Origin: DASSQJ01 sp963773655
GTDB taxonomy: Bacteria; Actinomycetota; Actinomycetes; Actinomycetales; Dermatophilaceae
Reading direction: 5' to 3'
DNA: 64,000 bases
Assembly: GCA_963773655.1 (NCBI GenBank)
Contig: CAVZBX010000003.1
Span: forward strand, 310,001 to 374,000
Shown piece after piece: positions 26,654 through 35,287 of this stretch. The notes below the pieces were generated by a model. That model saw only the letters and a program-made list of their open reading frames with translations. It searched no databases and was not told the origin of the DNA. The translations under genes and the position numbers were made by a program. The first letter of the stretch is position 1. Each line of letters opens with the position of its first letter.

Positions 26654-27481
26654 TCAGGCGCGGACGCGGCGGGCGCGCAGGCCCATCGCGCCGGCGGCGA
26701 GCGCCGCGGCGAGCGCGATGCCCGCCAGGGCGACCGGGGCCGGGTCGGCCGGGACGTCGGCGGTGCCGGACGGGACGCCCGACGGCGCGGAGTGCAGGCC
26801 ACCGATGGTCTGGACGGCGAGGGCGAGGTTGCCGTCCTCGGCGGAGCCCCAGGCGTAGACGATGGTGGCGGTGCCCTCGGTGACGTCGACGTCGGCCGGG
26901 CCGATCACCGGGTCGGTGGTGCCCTCGAGCGCGACGGCCGCCGAGACGGTGCCGGCCGGGAGGTCGGCGGAGGCCTCGTTCGGGTTGGTCAGCCCGGTGA
27001 ACACCGGCTCACCGCCGGCGAGGATGTCGACGGCCGGGGCAGCAGCGGTGTGGCGGACCACGAGCCGGCCCTCACCCGCGGCGGTGGCGGAGACGTCGTT
27101 GACGAAGGGCGTGAGCACCGGGGCGCCGGACTCGTCGAGGTGGGCGACGACGCTGATGTTGGCGCCGGCCGGGACCTCCACGTCGTTGGCCTCGATGGCC
27201 GGGTCGCCGGTGGGGTCCGCGCCCGCGGGGAAGACCGCGAGGTTGTAGGTGCCGCCCGGCAGGGCGACCGGGTCGGTGACGGTGCCGGGCTCGAAGTCCT
27301 CGAGGAGGAGCTCGTCGGCGCCGTACTCGGCGTCGGCGCTGCCGTAGACGTCGACGGTCAGGTCGGGGACGCCGTGGACGACGACGACGCTCGCGTCGTC
27401 GGCCGCGGAGGCGGAGGTGGTGAGGACGAGGGGGAGGGCGGCGACCGCGGCGGCCGCCGAGACTGCGATGACTCGGCGCAT
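26654..27481 (-). CDS. DUF4397 domain surface protein
   Basis: A 275-residue exported protein. The signal peptide spans residues 1-27 (MRRVIAVSAAAAVAALPLVL, ending SASA). DUF4397 repeats follow: one starts at SVVVVHGVPDLTVDVYG and the second at RLVVRHTAAAPAVDILAGG. A C-terminal TM helix (APVALAGIALAAALAAG) and the basic tail RARRVRA anchor it. The role of DUF4397 is not established. The neighbour is a class F sortase. The ATG at 27481 is chosen because it begins the signal peptide; the start 36 bases upstream adds charged residues before it. Confidence 0.84.
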   Translation of the reverse strand: MRRVIAVSAAAAVAALPLVLTTSASAADDASVVVVHGVPDLTVDVYGSADAEYGADELLLEDFEPGTVTDPVALPGGTYNLAVFPAGADPTGDPAIEANDVEVPAGANISVVAHLDESGAPVLTPFVNDVSATAAGEGRLVVRHTAAAPAVDILAGGEPVFTGLTNPNEASADLPAGTVSAAVALEGTTDPVIGPADVDVTEGTATIVYAWGSAEDGNLALAVQTIGGLHSAPSGVPSGTADVPADPAPVALAGIALAAALAAGAMGLRARRVRA

Positions 27482-27497
27482 GACGAACCTTTCTCGG

Positions 27498-27515
27498 GGG
27501 AGTGCTGTCACTCCC
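27498..27515 (-). other. small hairpin in the leader of the DUF4397 gene
   Basis: GGGAGTG (27498-27504), loop CTGT, CACTCCC (27509-27515). It lies 17 bases upstream of the minus-strand ATG, so it may fold in the mRNA leader and protect it or affect translation. It could also be chance. Confidence 0.3.
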
Positions 27516-27576
27516 ACTTCCGCGCCCGGGCCCCCCGGGATGCAGTTTGTCTAAGGTTTGTCGATGGCGTCTCGGG

Positions 27577-28818
27577 TCAGGACGCCGCCGCGGTCCCGGC
27601 CGGCACGGCGGCCCGGGTGCCGACGCGGCGGAGCACGGGCTGGGCGAGGGCGGCGAGCAGCGCCGCGGTGACCGCGGCCGTGACCGTGACGACGAAGGCG
27701 CCGTGGTGCCCCTGGACGTCGGCGAGCCGGCCGGCGACGGCCGACCCCAACGCGTAGCCGACCCCGGTCACCGAGGCGAGCAGCGTCATCGCCGTGCCCA
27801 CCCGTCCCGGGGGGACGGCTCGTTCGCCGAGGACGAAGACGCTGATCATGTACGGCGCGATGACGAAACCGAGGACGAGGACGACGCCGAAGAGCTGCGG
27901 CACCGTGTCGGTGAGGAGCAGCGGGGTGGAGAGCAGCGCGAGGCCGGTGGCGGCGACGAGCACCCGCCGGGGGAAGCCGAAGCGTTCGGGCAGCGCGGCC
28001 ACCGCCAGCCCGGCGAGCACCGAGCCGACGCCGAGGGTGGCGTGGACGATCCCGGCGAGGCCCGGCTGCCCGGCCGCGGTGGTGAGCGCGGTGGTGCCGG
28101 TCTGGACCGACCCGAAGACCACGCCCATGAGCAGCTGGAAGGCCATGAGCACGACGAAGGCGACGGTCACGACGCGGCCCGTCACCGGCCCGACGTGGCG
28201 GTGCACGTGGGCGAGCACCGCGGTGTGGTGGAGGGCGAACGCGGTGCCGAAGCCGAGCAGCAGCAGCGCGGCGAGCGTGACGGAGGCGGCGGGGTCGACG
28301 AGGACCGCGACGACGCCGACGAGCGCCGGGCCGAGGACGAAGGAGGCCTCGTCGGCCGCACCCTCGTACGAGAACGCGGTCTCCATCAGGCGCGGCTGGT
28401 GCTCGCCCTGGTGGCGGGTCATCGGCCGCCAGCGGACCCGGGCCAGCGGGCCGATCTGCGGCATCGCGAGCCCGGCGAGCGCGGCCGCGACGATGACCAC
28501 CGGTGTGGCGGCACCACCCGTGGTGAGCGCGACGAGGGCGAGCAGCGCGAGGCCACCGGCGAGGGACTGGGCGAGGACGACGGGGCGCTGGCCCACCCGG
28601 TCGGCGAGGGCCCCGGCGAACGGCGCCCCGGCCGCGTTGGCGACGGCGAGTGCACCGGCGGCGCCGCCTCCGGCGGCGTAGGAGCCGGTGGTGCCGGCGA
28701 CGAGGAGCAGGGTGCCCATCTGGCTCATCGCCAGGGGCAGCCGGCCGACGAAGGCGACGAGGACGTAGAGGGGTCCGGCGAGGGAGAACAGGCGCCGGTA
28801 GGAGGCGATCGGTGACAT
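27577..28818 (-). CDS. MFS transporter
   Basis: A 413-residue, 12-helix major facilitator with the Asp/Arg loop GALADRVGQRPVVL between TM2 and TM3 and its half-repeat counterpart GLAVAALPERFGFPRR. The central loop includes PLARVRWRPMTRHQGEHQPRL, as in actinobacterial MFS proteins of unknown cargo. The ATG at 28818 gives the normal N-terminus (SPIASYRRLFSLAGPLYVL); the open frame upstream of it is not conserved-looking. It stands alone between the DUF4397 gene and the ABC operon. Confidence 0.82.
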   Translation of the reverse strand: MSPIASYRRLFSLAGPLYVLVAFVGRLPLAMSQMGTLLLVAGTTGSYAAGGGAAGALAVANAAGAPFAGALADRVGQRPVVLAQSLAGGLALLALVALTTGGAATPVVIVAAALAGLAMPQIGPLARVRWRPMTRHQGEHQPRLMETAFSYEGAADEASFVLGPALVGVVAVLVDPAASVTLAALLLLGFGTAFALHHTAVLAHVHRHVGPVTGRVVTVAFVVLMAFQLLMGVVFGSVQTGTTALTTAAGQPGLAGIVHATLGVGSVLAGLAVAALPERFGFPRRVLVAATGLALLSTPLLLTDTVPQLFGVVLVLGFVIAPYMISVFVLGERAVPPGRVGTAMTLLASVTGVGYALGSAVAGRLADVQGHHGAFVVTVTAAVTAALLAALAQPVLRRVGTRAAVPAGTAAAS

Positions 28819-28939
28819 GCGGTGGTGCGCTCTCGGGTCCAGCACCCGGGTAGGGCGCAGCGGGTGTGCGCCGAACCCACCTCCAGCGGCGCACGGGGAC
28901 CCTGTGCTGTGCGCCAGTCTACCGGTCCCCGCGGGGTGC

Positions 28940-31816
28940 TCAGGTCGCGCGGCGGGTGACCTGCGGCGCCCGCCGGATCGCAACCGCCGCAAGCAGCGCG
29001 GCGACCACCGGCACGAGCACCCCGACCGTCGCGAGCTCGGCCCACGGGACGCGCAGGATGCTCTCGCCCTCGCTCGAGGTGTTCGTCAGGGGGTCCCAGC
29101 CCTGGGCGGTGAGTGGCCGCGCGATGGCGATGCCGGGCACGATCCCGACCGCCACGCCGAGGACGCAGCCGACCGCCGCCAACACGAAGGCCTGCGCCGC
29201 CGCCATGACCCGCCGGGTACCCCGCGTCGCTCCCAGCGCGGCGAGGGTGGCCTGGTCGTTCTGCTGCTCGGCGAGCGTGAGGGCGGTCGAGGTGAGGACG
29301 ACGACGAGGACGAGGAACCCGAACACGCCGAGCAGGATGGCGACCACGACGCGGTCCTCGCGCTGGAAGCCGTCCTCGCGCTGCACGCCGACCTCGTCGC
29401 CGAGGCGCTGCTGCAGCTGCTCGACCGTCGCGTCGGCGACCGCGGTGGCCTCGGGGGCGCGCACGGTCCAGCTCTGGACCCGGGTCTCCCAGCCCTCCGT
29501 GAGCGGCGTGTCGGCCGCGAAGGCGAGGGTCGCGCCGAGGAGTCGACCGCTGCTCTCCTTGGTCAGCGGCAGGCGGACGGCCGGGACGGTCGTGTCGGTG
29601 TCGACCCGGACCTGCGGGTCCACCCGCTCGTGCGCCTGCGGGTCGACCCGGTAGCTGCCCGCCGCGACCCGGACGGTGTCGCCGCTGCCGCCGAGGAGCA
29701 CGGCTGCGCCGCCGCGCACCCGCTCGGCCGCGGTGCCGGACAGCCCCGCCCGGCGCACGAGCTCCTCGGCGGGCAGGGCGAGGACGGTGCCGCTGCCGAT
29801 GCTCTGCGAGCCGGCGACCGCGCACTGCTCGGTGCGGGTGGACTCGGTGACCCAGGCGAGGGTGTCCTCGACCGAGCAACCGTCCGGCACGACGCTGACG
29901 AAGGGTGCCTCGTACGGCACGGTCGGCAGCTCCGTCGCGTACATCTGCGGGTCGCCGGCGAAGACGTCGTTCGGCGTGACGACCATCGACGGGGCCGCCG
30001 CCGAGATGGCGTCGGCGTCGAGCTCCTGGTCGGACCAGGACGTGACGGTGACCTCACCGGGGACGGTCGTCGGCAGGTACTCCATCCGGCGCTGCTCGGT
30101 ATCGCTCTCGAGCCCGGTGAGCCCGAACGTCAGGCCCGCGACGACGGCGAGCACGGCGGCCACCGACGGCGTGCTGCGGGCGCGGTGCCTGGCCAGGTCG
30201 CGGGCGGCCATCCGCAGCGAGGTCGGCAGGTGCCCTCCGAGCTTGCCGACCCCGGCGAGGACGACCGGGACGAGCAGCAGGGAGCCGACGATGAGGACGA
30301 CCGCGCCGACGACGACGAGGGTCTCGCCGCTGTCCTGGAACACGCCGGGCGCGTACCGCTGTCCGTCGACGACCCCGGTGCCACCGAGGGTGAGCACGGC
30401 GCCGAGCGAGGCAAGGACGGCACCGGCCGCGAGCACGAGCAGGCTCGGGCGTGGCGAGACGCTCTGCCCGCGCATGACGCCGACGATGTCGAGCCGGCCG
30501 AGGCGCCGGGCCGGGATGAGCGCCGCAACGAGCGTGGAGCCGACGGCGCAGAGCGCGACTGCGGCGAGGACGCCCAAGCGGATGTCGAAGGGTCCGCCGA
30601 AGGGCGCGTACTCGGCGTCCGCGGTGACGCGCGTGACGACCCACGCGACGAGCACGCCGAGGGCCACGCCGGCGACGGCCGAGGCGGCGCCGAGCACCAC
30701 GGCCTGGGCCAGCACGGTGCGGCGCAGCACCGGCGTGTCCGCGCCGTTGCTCGCCGCCAGCGCCAGGCTGCGGCGCTGCCGGCTCGCGCTGACCGCGAAG
30801 GCCGGGCCGACGAGGAGCGTGGTCGACACGAGGAGCATGACGACGGCGAGCCCGACCATCAGGCCCATCCGCTGGGACTCGGCGAAGGAGCCCATCCGCA
30901 GCTCGGGCGGCAGGTCGCCCTCCGCCGGCGGGTGCTGCAGGACGTCGGCGGACACCACCCGGAAGCCGTACTCACCGAGGTCGCGCACCTCGTCCCAGGT
31001 CACCGGGTCGTTCCCGAGCACGATCCAGCCGCTGCTGCCGGAGGTCGTGCTCGGGCCGACGGGGCCCGCGGTGACGAGGCCCGGGGTCGCCCACGTGTCC
31101 TGCGCCTCCGCCCTGCCCACGATGGTCACGGTGCGGGTGGCGCCGTCGACCGAGAGCTGAACGGTGCCGTGGTCGGGCAGGCCGCGGCCGACGCCGACCC
31201 GGGTCACGAGGGCCTCGGCCGGGGCGCTGGGGTCGGAGGGGGGCGGCGCCGGCCAGCGGCCCGAGGTCAGCCGCAGCTTCTCGCCGAGACCCTGCGCTCC
31301 GTCCAGGGCGAGACCGTCGAGGCGGACCCTCCGGTCGCCGAGCGTGATGCTGACGCCGAACCGCTCGATGGGGGCGACGTCGGCGCCGACGAACGCGCCC
31401 ATCGCGTCCGCGTTGGCGAACGCGGAGGCCTCGCGATCGAACCCCGGGACCTCCCGCGCGGCCTGGTCGGTGCCCATCGTCCCGTCCGACGGGTCGGGCA
31501 GCTGCGCCGAGCGGAAGGTGTCCGGGCCCTCGAGGAGGGCCTGGCCGCTCCCCATCACCATCGGGACCTTCTCGGCGCCCTTGACGTCCGAGGTGTAGGC
31601 GAGGGTGACGACGGTGGAGAGCAGCAGTGTGGGCAGCAGGACCATGACGACGACCAGGGCGCTGCGGCCCTTGTGGCGCCGCACGTCGCGGCGGGCCATC
31701 CGCAGTGCGACGGTCCACGACGAGCGCCACCGGGCGAAGCGCCCGGGGTCGGTGCGTGCGCTGACGCCCGACCGGTTCTCGTCGGTGCCGGAGCGGGGTG
31801 GGGCGATCGTGCTCAC
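28940..31816 (-). CDS. FtsX-type ABC transporter permease (MacB-like, two FtsX domains)
   Basis: A 958-residue permease. A TM helix near residue 50 (ALVVVMVLLPTLLLSTVVTL) is followed by a ~250-residue extracytoplasmic domain, a four-helix FtsX block, a second soluble domain and a C-terminal FtsX block (ending VLVPVVAALLAAVAIRRAP). This layout fits actinobacterial MacB-like systems that move peptides, lipids or drugs mechanically rather than by a pore. The GTG at 31816 overlaps the ATPase stop (GTGA). It is the last gene of a padR-ATPase-permease operon. Confidence 0.87.
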   Translation of the reverse strand: MSTIAPPRSGTDENRSGVSARTDPGRFARWRSSWTVALRMARRDVRRHKGRSALVVVMVLLPTLLLSTVVTLAYTSDVKGAEKVPMVMGSGQALLEGPDTFRSAQLPDPSDGTMGTDQAAREVPGFDREASAFANADAMGAFVGADVAPIERFGVSITLGDRRVRLDGLALDGAQGLGEKLRLTSGRWPAPPPSDPSAPAEALVTRVGVGRGLPDHGTVQLSVDGATRTVTIVGRAEAQDTWATPGLVTAGPVGPSTTSGSSGWIVLGNDPVTWDEVRDLGEYGFRVVSADVLQHPPAEGDLPPELRMGSFAESQRMGLMVGLAVVMLLVSTTLLVGPAFAVSASRQRRSLALAASNGADTPVLRRTVLAQAVVLGAASAVAGVALGVLVAWVVTRVTADAEYAPFGGPFDIRLGVLAAVALCAVGSTLVAALIPARRLGRLDIVGVMRGQSVSPRPSLLVLAAGAVLASLGAVLTLGGTGVVDGQRYAPGVFQDSGETLVVVGAVVLIVGSLLLVPVVLAGVGKLGGHLPTSLRMAARDLARHRARSTPSVAAVLAVVAGLTFGLTGLESDTEQRRMEYLPTTVPGEVTVTSWSDQELDADAISAAAPSMVVTPNDVFAGDPQMYATELPTVPYEAPFVSVVPDGCSVEDTLAWVTESTRTEQCAVAGSQSIGSGTVLALPAEELVRRAGLSGTAAERVRGGAAVLLGGSGDTVRVAAGSYRVDPQAHERVDPQVRVDTDTTVPAVRLPLTKESSGRLLGATLAFAADTPLTEGWETRVQSWTVRAPEATAVADATVEQLQQRLGDEVGVQREDGFQREDRVVVAILLGVFGFLVLVVVLTSTALTLAEQQNDQATLAALGATRGTRRVMAAAQAFVLAAVGCVLGVAVGIVPGIAIARPLTAQGWDPLTNTSSEGESILRVPWAELATVGVLVPVVAALLAAVAIRRAPQVTRRAT

Positions 31817-32550
31817 CGTGCACCGCCGCCAGCCAGGAGGTCCTCGGCGTGGTCGCTCTCGCCGGTGGAGTCGACGACCCTGCCGTCGCGCAGGAACACG
31901 ACGCGATCGGCCCACGCGGCGTGCCGGGCCTCATGGGTGACGAGCAGCCCCGCGACGCCGGCGTCGCAGCGCTCGCGGAGCACCCGCAGCACGTCCTCGC
32001 CCGTGTGGCTGTCGAGGGCGCCGGTCGGCTCGTCGGCGAGGACGAAGCGGCGGCTGCCGACGAGGGCGCGGGCGATGGCGACGCGCTGCTGCTGGCCTCC
32101 GGACATCTGGTCCGGGTAGCGGTCGGACAGGCTCATCAGGTCCATGAGGTCGAGGGTGTGCCGGGCCTCCCGTCGGGCCTGACGGGCGCGCACCCCGTCG
32201 AGCTCGAGGGGGAGGGCGACGTTCTCCGCTGCGGTGAGGCTCGGGATGAGGTTGTAGTCCTGGAAGACGAACCCCATCCGGCGCCGGCGCAGCCGGGCGA
32301 GGTCGCGGTAGGAGAGCGCCCCGAGCGTCTCGCCGCCGATGGTCACGGTGCCGGACGTCGCGCCGTCCAGGCCGCCGGCGACGTTGAGCAGGGTCGACTT
32401 GCCGGAGCCGCTCGGGCCCATGACGGCGACGAGCTCGCCGACGTGGATGTCGAGCGAGACGCCGTCGAGAGCCGTCACGGCGGTCTCGCCGGAGCCGTGG
32501 ACCCGGGTGACGTCGGTGACGACGACGTGCGGTGCGGCGGGTGCGGTCAT
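31813..32550 (-). CDS. ABC transporter ATP-binding protein (MacB/LolD type)
   Basis: A 245-residue ATPase partner for the FtsX-type permease. Walker A is GPSGSGKST (~residue 44), the Q-loop is VFQDYNLIPSLT, the signature is MSGGQQQRVAIARAL, Walker B is FVLADEPTGALD and the H-loop is LLVTHEAR. The NLIPSLTAAENV string is typical of the MacB/LolD/FtsE class. Its ATG overlaps the PadR stop (ATGA), and its stop overlaps the permease start, so the three genes are tightly coupled. Confidence 0.9.
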   Translation of the reverse strand: MTAPAAPHVVVTDVTRVHGSGETAVTALDGVSLDIHVGELVAVMGPSGSGKSTLLNVAGGLDGATSGTVTIGGETLGALSYRDLARLRRRRMGFVFQDYNLIPSLTAAENVALPLELDGVRARQARREARHTLDLMDLMSLSDRYPDQMSGGQQQRVAIARALVGSRRFVLADEPTGALDSHTGEDVLRVLRERCDAGVAGLLVTHEARHAAWADRVVFLRDGRVVDSTGESDHAEDLLAGGGAR

Positions 32551-33191
32551 CGGTGGGCCCTCTCGTGGTGCTCCGGCGTGGCTGTGCCGGACGGTGTGGC
32601 GGCGGCGCCCCGGCCGCCGGTGGCGCCCGCCGCGCGGGCGGCGGCGCGGCGGGCGAGGACGGACTCGACGTGGTCGAGCCAGCGGACCTCGGCCTCGGCG
32701 GTGAACACGAGGTTCTCGAGGACGAGCAACCAGGCGAGCCCGTGCTCGGCCGCGCCGCCCTCGGCCGTCCCCTCCGACCGGTCGAGGGCGGCACGCTTGA
32801 GCCGGGTCAGGTCACGGAGGTGGCGCAGCGTCGCGGTGCGCTGCGACTGCACGACGGCCCGGACGTCGACCCCGGGTGCGGTGACCGCGAGCGCGAGCTT
32901 GATGGTCAGCTCGTCCCGCGGGGTGTTGGTGCGGTCGACCGGGGTGGTCCACCAGGTGCCGAGCTCGGTACGGCCCGCCTCGGTGAGCCGGTAGGCGATG
33001 CGTCCCTCGGCGTCCGGCTCTCCCACCTGCTCGGCGAGCCCGTCGCGGACTGCGCGGTCGAGGGTCGTGTAGACCTGCCCCACGTTGAGCGGCCAGGTGC
33101 CGCCGGTGCGCTCCTCGAACTCGGTCCGCAGCTGGGCGCCGTACTTCTCGCCCTCCGAGAGCAGGGCCAGGAGGCCGAGCCGAACCGACAT
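32547..33191 (-). CDS. PadR-family transcriptional regulator
   Basis: A 214-residue PadR repressor. The winged helix occupies residues ~1-85 (LGLLALLSEGEKYGAQLRTEFEER, LNVGQVYTTLDRAVRDGLAE, YRLTEAGRTEL). The C-terminal helices mediate dimers (PadR group with the VirR-like domain). It heads the operon and most likely represses it until the exported compound binds. ATG 33191 is preferred over the GTG six bases upstream because it gives MSVRLG directly. Two matching inverted sequences lie in the promoter region just upstream. Confidence 0.87.
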   Translation of the reverse strand: MSVRLGLLALLSEGEKYGAQLRTEFEERTGGTWPLNVGQVYTTLDRAVRDGLAEQVGEPDAEGRIAYRLTEAGRTELGTWWTTPVDRTNTPRDELTIKLALAVTAPGVDVRAVVQSQRTATLRHLRDLTRLKRAALDRSEGTAEGGAAEHGLAWLLVLENLVFTAEAEVRWLDHVESVLARRAAARAAGATGGRGAAATPSGTATPEHHERAHR

Positions 33192-33214
33192 CCGCACCCC
33201 CCTGACGTCGATGA

Positions 33215-33257
33215 ATACCGGGTATCCCGGCCGTGGTGCGAGATGTATACCCGGTAT
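33215..33257. promoter_or_regulatory. inverted pair of ATACC(C/G)GGTAT sites, likely PadR operator
   Basis: ATACCGGGTAT (33215-33225) and its exact reverse complement ATACCCGGTAT (33247-33257) are 21 bases apart in the region between padR and the acyl-CoA synthetase gene. Each is itself near-palindromic. AT-rich ends flanking CCGG stand out in this GC-rich DNA. The position 24 bases before the padR ATG suits autorepression. The protein-DNA link is inference. Confidence 0.6.
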
Positions 33258-33354
33258 GTGGCAACGCCGTCAACCACGTCGCCCGGCGACGGCCACGGCC
33301 GGTTGGCCGGGCTGAGAGACTGGGCCCGGCACCGACCGACAGAGAGGCCCGGAC

Positions 33355-34884
33355 ATGATCGTCCCCTTCAGCGTCTCCGACTTCCTCGACCGCGCCCGCA
33401 CCGTCTACGGCGCGCGCACCGGCATCGTCGACGAGCCCGACCAGGTGGCGGCGCCGCTGCCCGACCTCACGTACGCGCAGCTCGCCGACCTGGCGGACCG
33501 GCAGGCGGCGCGGCTCGACGAGCTGGGGGTCGGGGTGGGCGACCGGGTGGCCGTGGTGTCGCACAACGCGGCCCGGATGCTCGTCGCGTTCTTCGGGGTG
33601 TGCGGCTCGGGGCGGGTGCTCGTACCCGTCAACTTCCGGCTCAAGCCGGACGAGGTGCGCTACATCGTCGGGCACTCCGGCGCGCGGGTGCTGCTGCTCG
33701 ACCCCGAGCTCGACGGGCCGCTGTCGTCGGTGACGGCCGAGCACCGCATCGTCCTCGGCGACGACGACGCCACGTATGCCCCGCCCGGGTCGACACCGCA
33801 GCCGTGGGAGCCCGACGAGAACGCCACCGCCACCATCAACTACACCTCGGGCACGACCGCGCGACCCAAGGGGGTGCAGATCACCCACCGCAACATCTGG
33901 ACCAACGCGGTCACCTTCGGCTGGCACGCCGGTGTCTCCGACCGCGACGTCTACCTCCACACCCTGCCGATGTTCCACGCCAACGGCTGGGGGATGCCGT
34001 TCGCCGTGACCGCGATGGGCGCGACGCAGGTCGTGCTGCGCAAGGTCGACGGCGCCGAGATCCTGCGCCGCGTGCGCGACCACGGCGTCACCTTCATGTG
34101 CGCGGCACCGGCCGTCGTCAACGCGGTGCTCGACGCGGCGTCGTCGTGGGAGGGGGAGGTGCCGGGCCGGGACCGGGTGCGGATCATCGTGGCCGGCGCC
34201 CCGCCGCCGACGAGGACCGTGGCCCGGGTCGAGGCCGAGCTGGGGTGGGAGTTCATCCAGATCTACGGGCTCACCGAGACCTCACCGCTGCTGACGATGA
34301 ACCGGCGCCGAGCGGAGTGGGACGACCTCGGCGCCGAGGAACGGGCGGCCCGGCTCGTGCGGGCGGGCGCGCCCGCGGTCGGGGTCCGCCTCGCGCTCTC
34401 CCCCGACGGCGAGGTGCTGGCGCGCTCGAACGTCGTGCTCGAGGGCTACTGGGAGCAGCCGGAGGAGACCGAGCGGGCCCTCGAGGACGGGTGGTTCCAC
34501 ACCGGCGACGGCGGGACGATCGAGGACGGCTACCTGACGATCAGCGACCGGAAGAAGGACGTCATCATCACCGGCGGCGAGAACGTGTCGTCGGTGGAGG
34601 TCGAGGACGTCGTCTTCAGCCACCCCTCCGTCACCGAGGTGGCCGTCATCGGGGTGCCCGACGAGAAGTGGGGCGAGACGATCAAGGCGCTGGTGGTGCT
34701 CGCCCCCGGTGCCGAGGTCAGCGAGGCCGAGCTCATCGCCTGGTGCAAGGAGCGTGCGGCGGGGTACAAGGCGCCGACGTCGGTGGAGTTCCGCAGCGAG
34801 CTCGCCCGGACCGCCACGGGGAAGCTCCAGAAGTTCAAGCTGCGCGCTCCGTACTGGGAGGGGCGGGAGCGTCAGGTCAACTGA
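33355..34884 (+). CDS. AMP-binding acyl-CoA synthetase
   Basis: A 509-residue acyl-adenylate-forming ligase that activates a carboxylic acid to its CoA thioester. The AMP/P-loop is YTSGTTARPKGVQITH (~residues 162-177), A5 is IYGLTETSP, A7 is WFHTGD, A8 is ISDRKKDVIITGGENVSS, and the C-terminal catalytic Lys is in RTATGKLQKFKLR. The HTLPMFHANGWGMP string is typical of medium/long-chain fatty acyl-CoA synthetases. Length is normal. A GAGAGG site precedes the ATG. The chain length of the substrate cannot be read here. Confidence 0.87.
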   Translation: MIVPFSVSDFLDRARTVYGARTGIVDEPDQVAAPLPDLTYAQLADLADRQAARLDELGVGVGDRVAVVSHNAARMLVAFFGVCGSGRVLVPVNFRLKPDEVRYIVGHSGARVLLLDPELDGPLSSVTAEHRIVLGDDDATYAPPGSTPQPWEPDENATATINYTSGTTARPKGVQITHRNIWTNAVTFGWHAGVSDRDVYLHTLPMFHANGWGMPFAVTAMGATQVVLRKVDGAEILRRVRDHGVTFMCAAPAVVNAVLDAASSWEGEVPGRDRVRIIVAGAPPPTRTVARVEAELGWEFIQIYGLTETSPLLTMNRRRAEWDDLGAEERAARLVRAGAPAVGVRLALSPDGEVLARSNVVLEGYWEQPEETERALEDGWFHTGDGGTIEDGYLTISDRKKDVIITGGENVSSVEVEDVVFSHPSVTEVAVIGVPDEKWGETIKALVVLAPGAEVSEAELIAWCKERAAGYKAPTSVEFRSELARTATGKLQKFKLRAPYWEGRERQVN

Positions 34885-34914
34885 CGGCCCGCGCGGTACG
34901 CGGAGCCGGCGACG

Positions 34915-35280
34915 CTATCCGTGCGCCAGCAGCTGGGCGCCGAGGGCCAGCACCGCCGGCACCGTCTGCACCCAGAGGATCCGACGGCTCGCCGTCAGGG
35001 CGCCGTAGGCGCCGGCGACCGCCACGCAGGAGAGGGTGAAGACCGCGAACGCGAACCGGTGCGCCTCCGGCCCCACCAGGGCCAGCACCAGCCCGGCCAC
35101 GAGGAACCCGTTGTAGAGGCCCTGGTTGGCCGCGAGCACCTTGGACTGCGCCGCCTGCTCCGGGGTGGTGCCGAACACCGCCCGACCCTGCGGACGGTCC
35201 CACAGCACCATCTCGAGGACGACGATCCCGACGTGCACCAGGGCCACGAGCGCGGTGAGGACGCCGGCGAGCACGCTCAT
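34915..35280 (-). CDS. DUF1304 family membrane protein
   Basis: A 121-residue, four-helix membrane protein of the DUF1304 family (LVALVHVGIVVLEMVLWDRP, ANQGLYNGFLVAGLVLALV, AGAYGALTASRRILWVQTVP). The function of the family is not known. The start ATG lies 7 bases after the stop of the quinone oxidoreductase gene, so both are probably on one transcript. It converges on the acyl-CoA synthetase gene with 30 bases between the stops. Confidence 0.85.
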   Translation of the reverse strand: MSVLAGVLTALVALVHVGIVVLEMVLWDRPQGRAVFGTTPEQAAQSKVLAANQGLYNGFLVAGLVLALVGPEAHRFAFAVFTLSCVAVAGAYGALTASRRILWVQTVPAVLALGAQLLAHG

Positions 35281-35287
35281 CGCCGGG

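Noticed and set aside
28817..32119. 1100-codon open frame on the plus strand
   Set aside because: It lies opposite the FtsX permease and its ATPase, which carry clear motifs; the plus-strand product has no conserved features.
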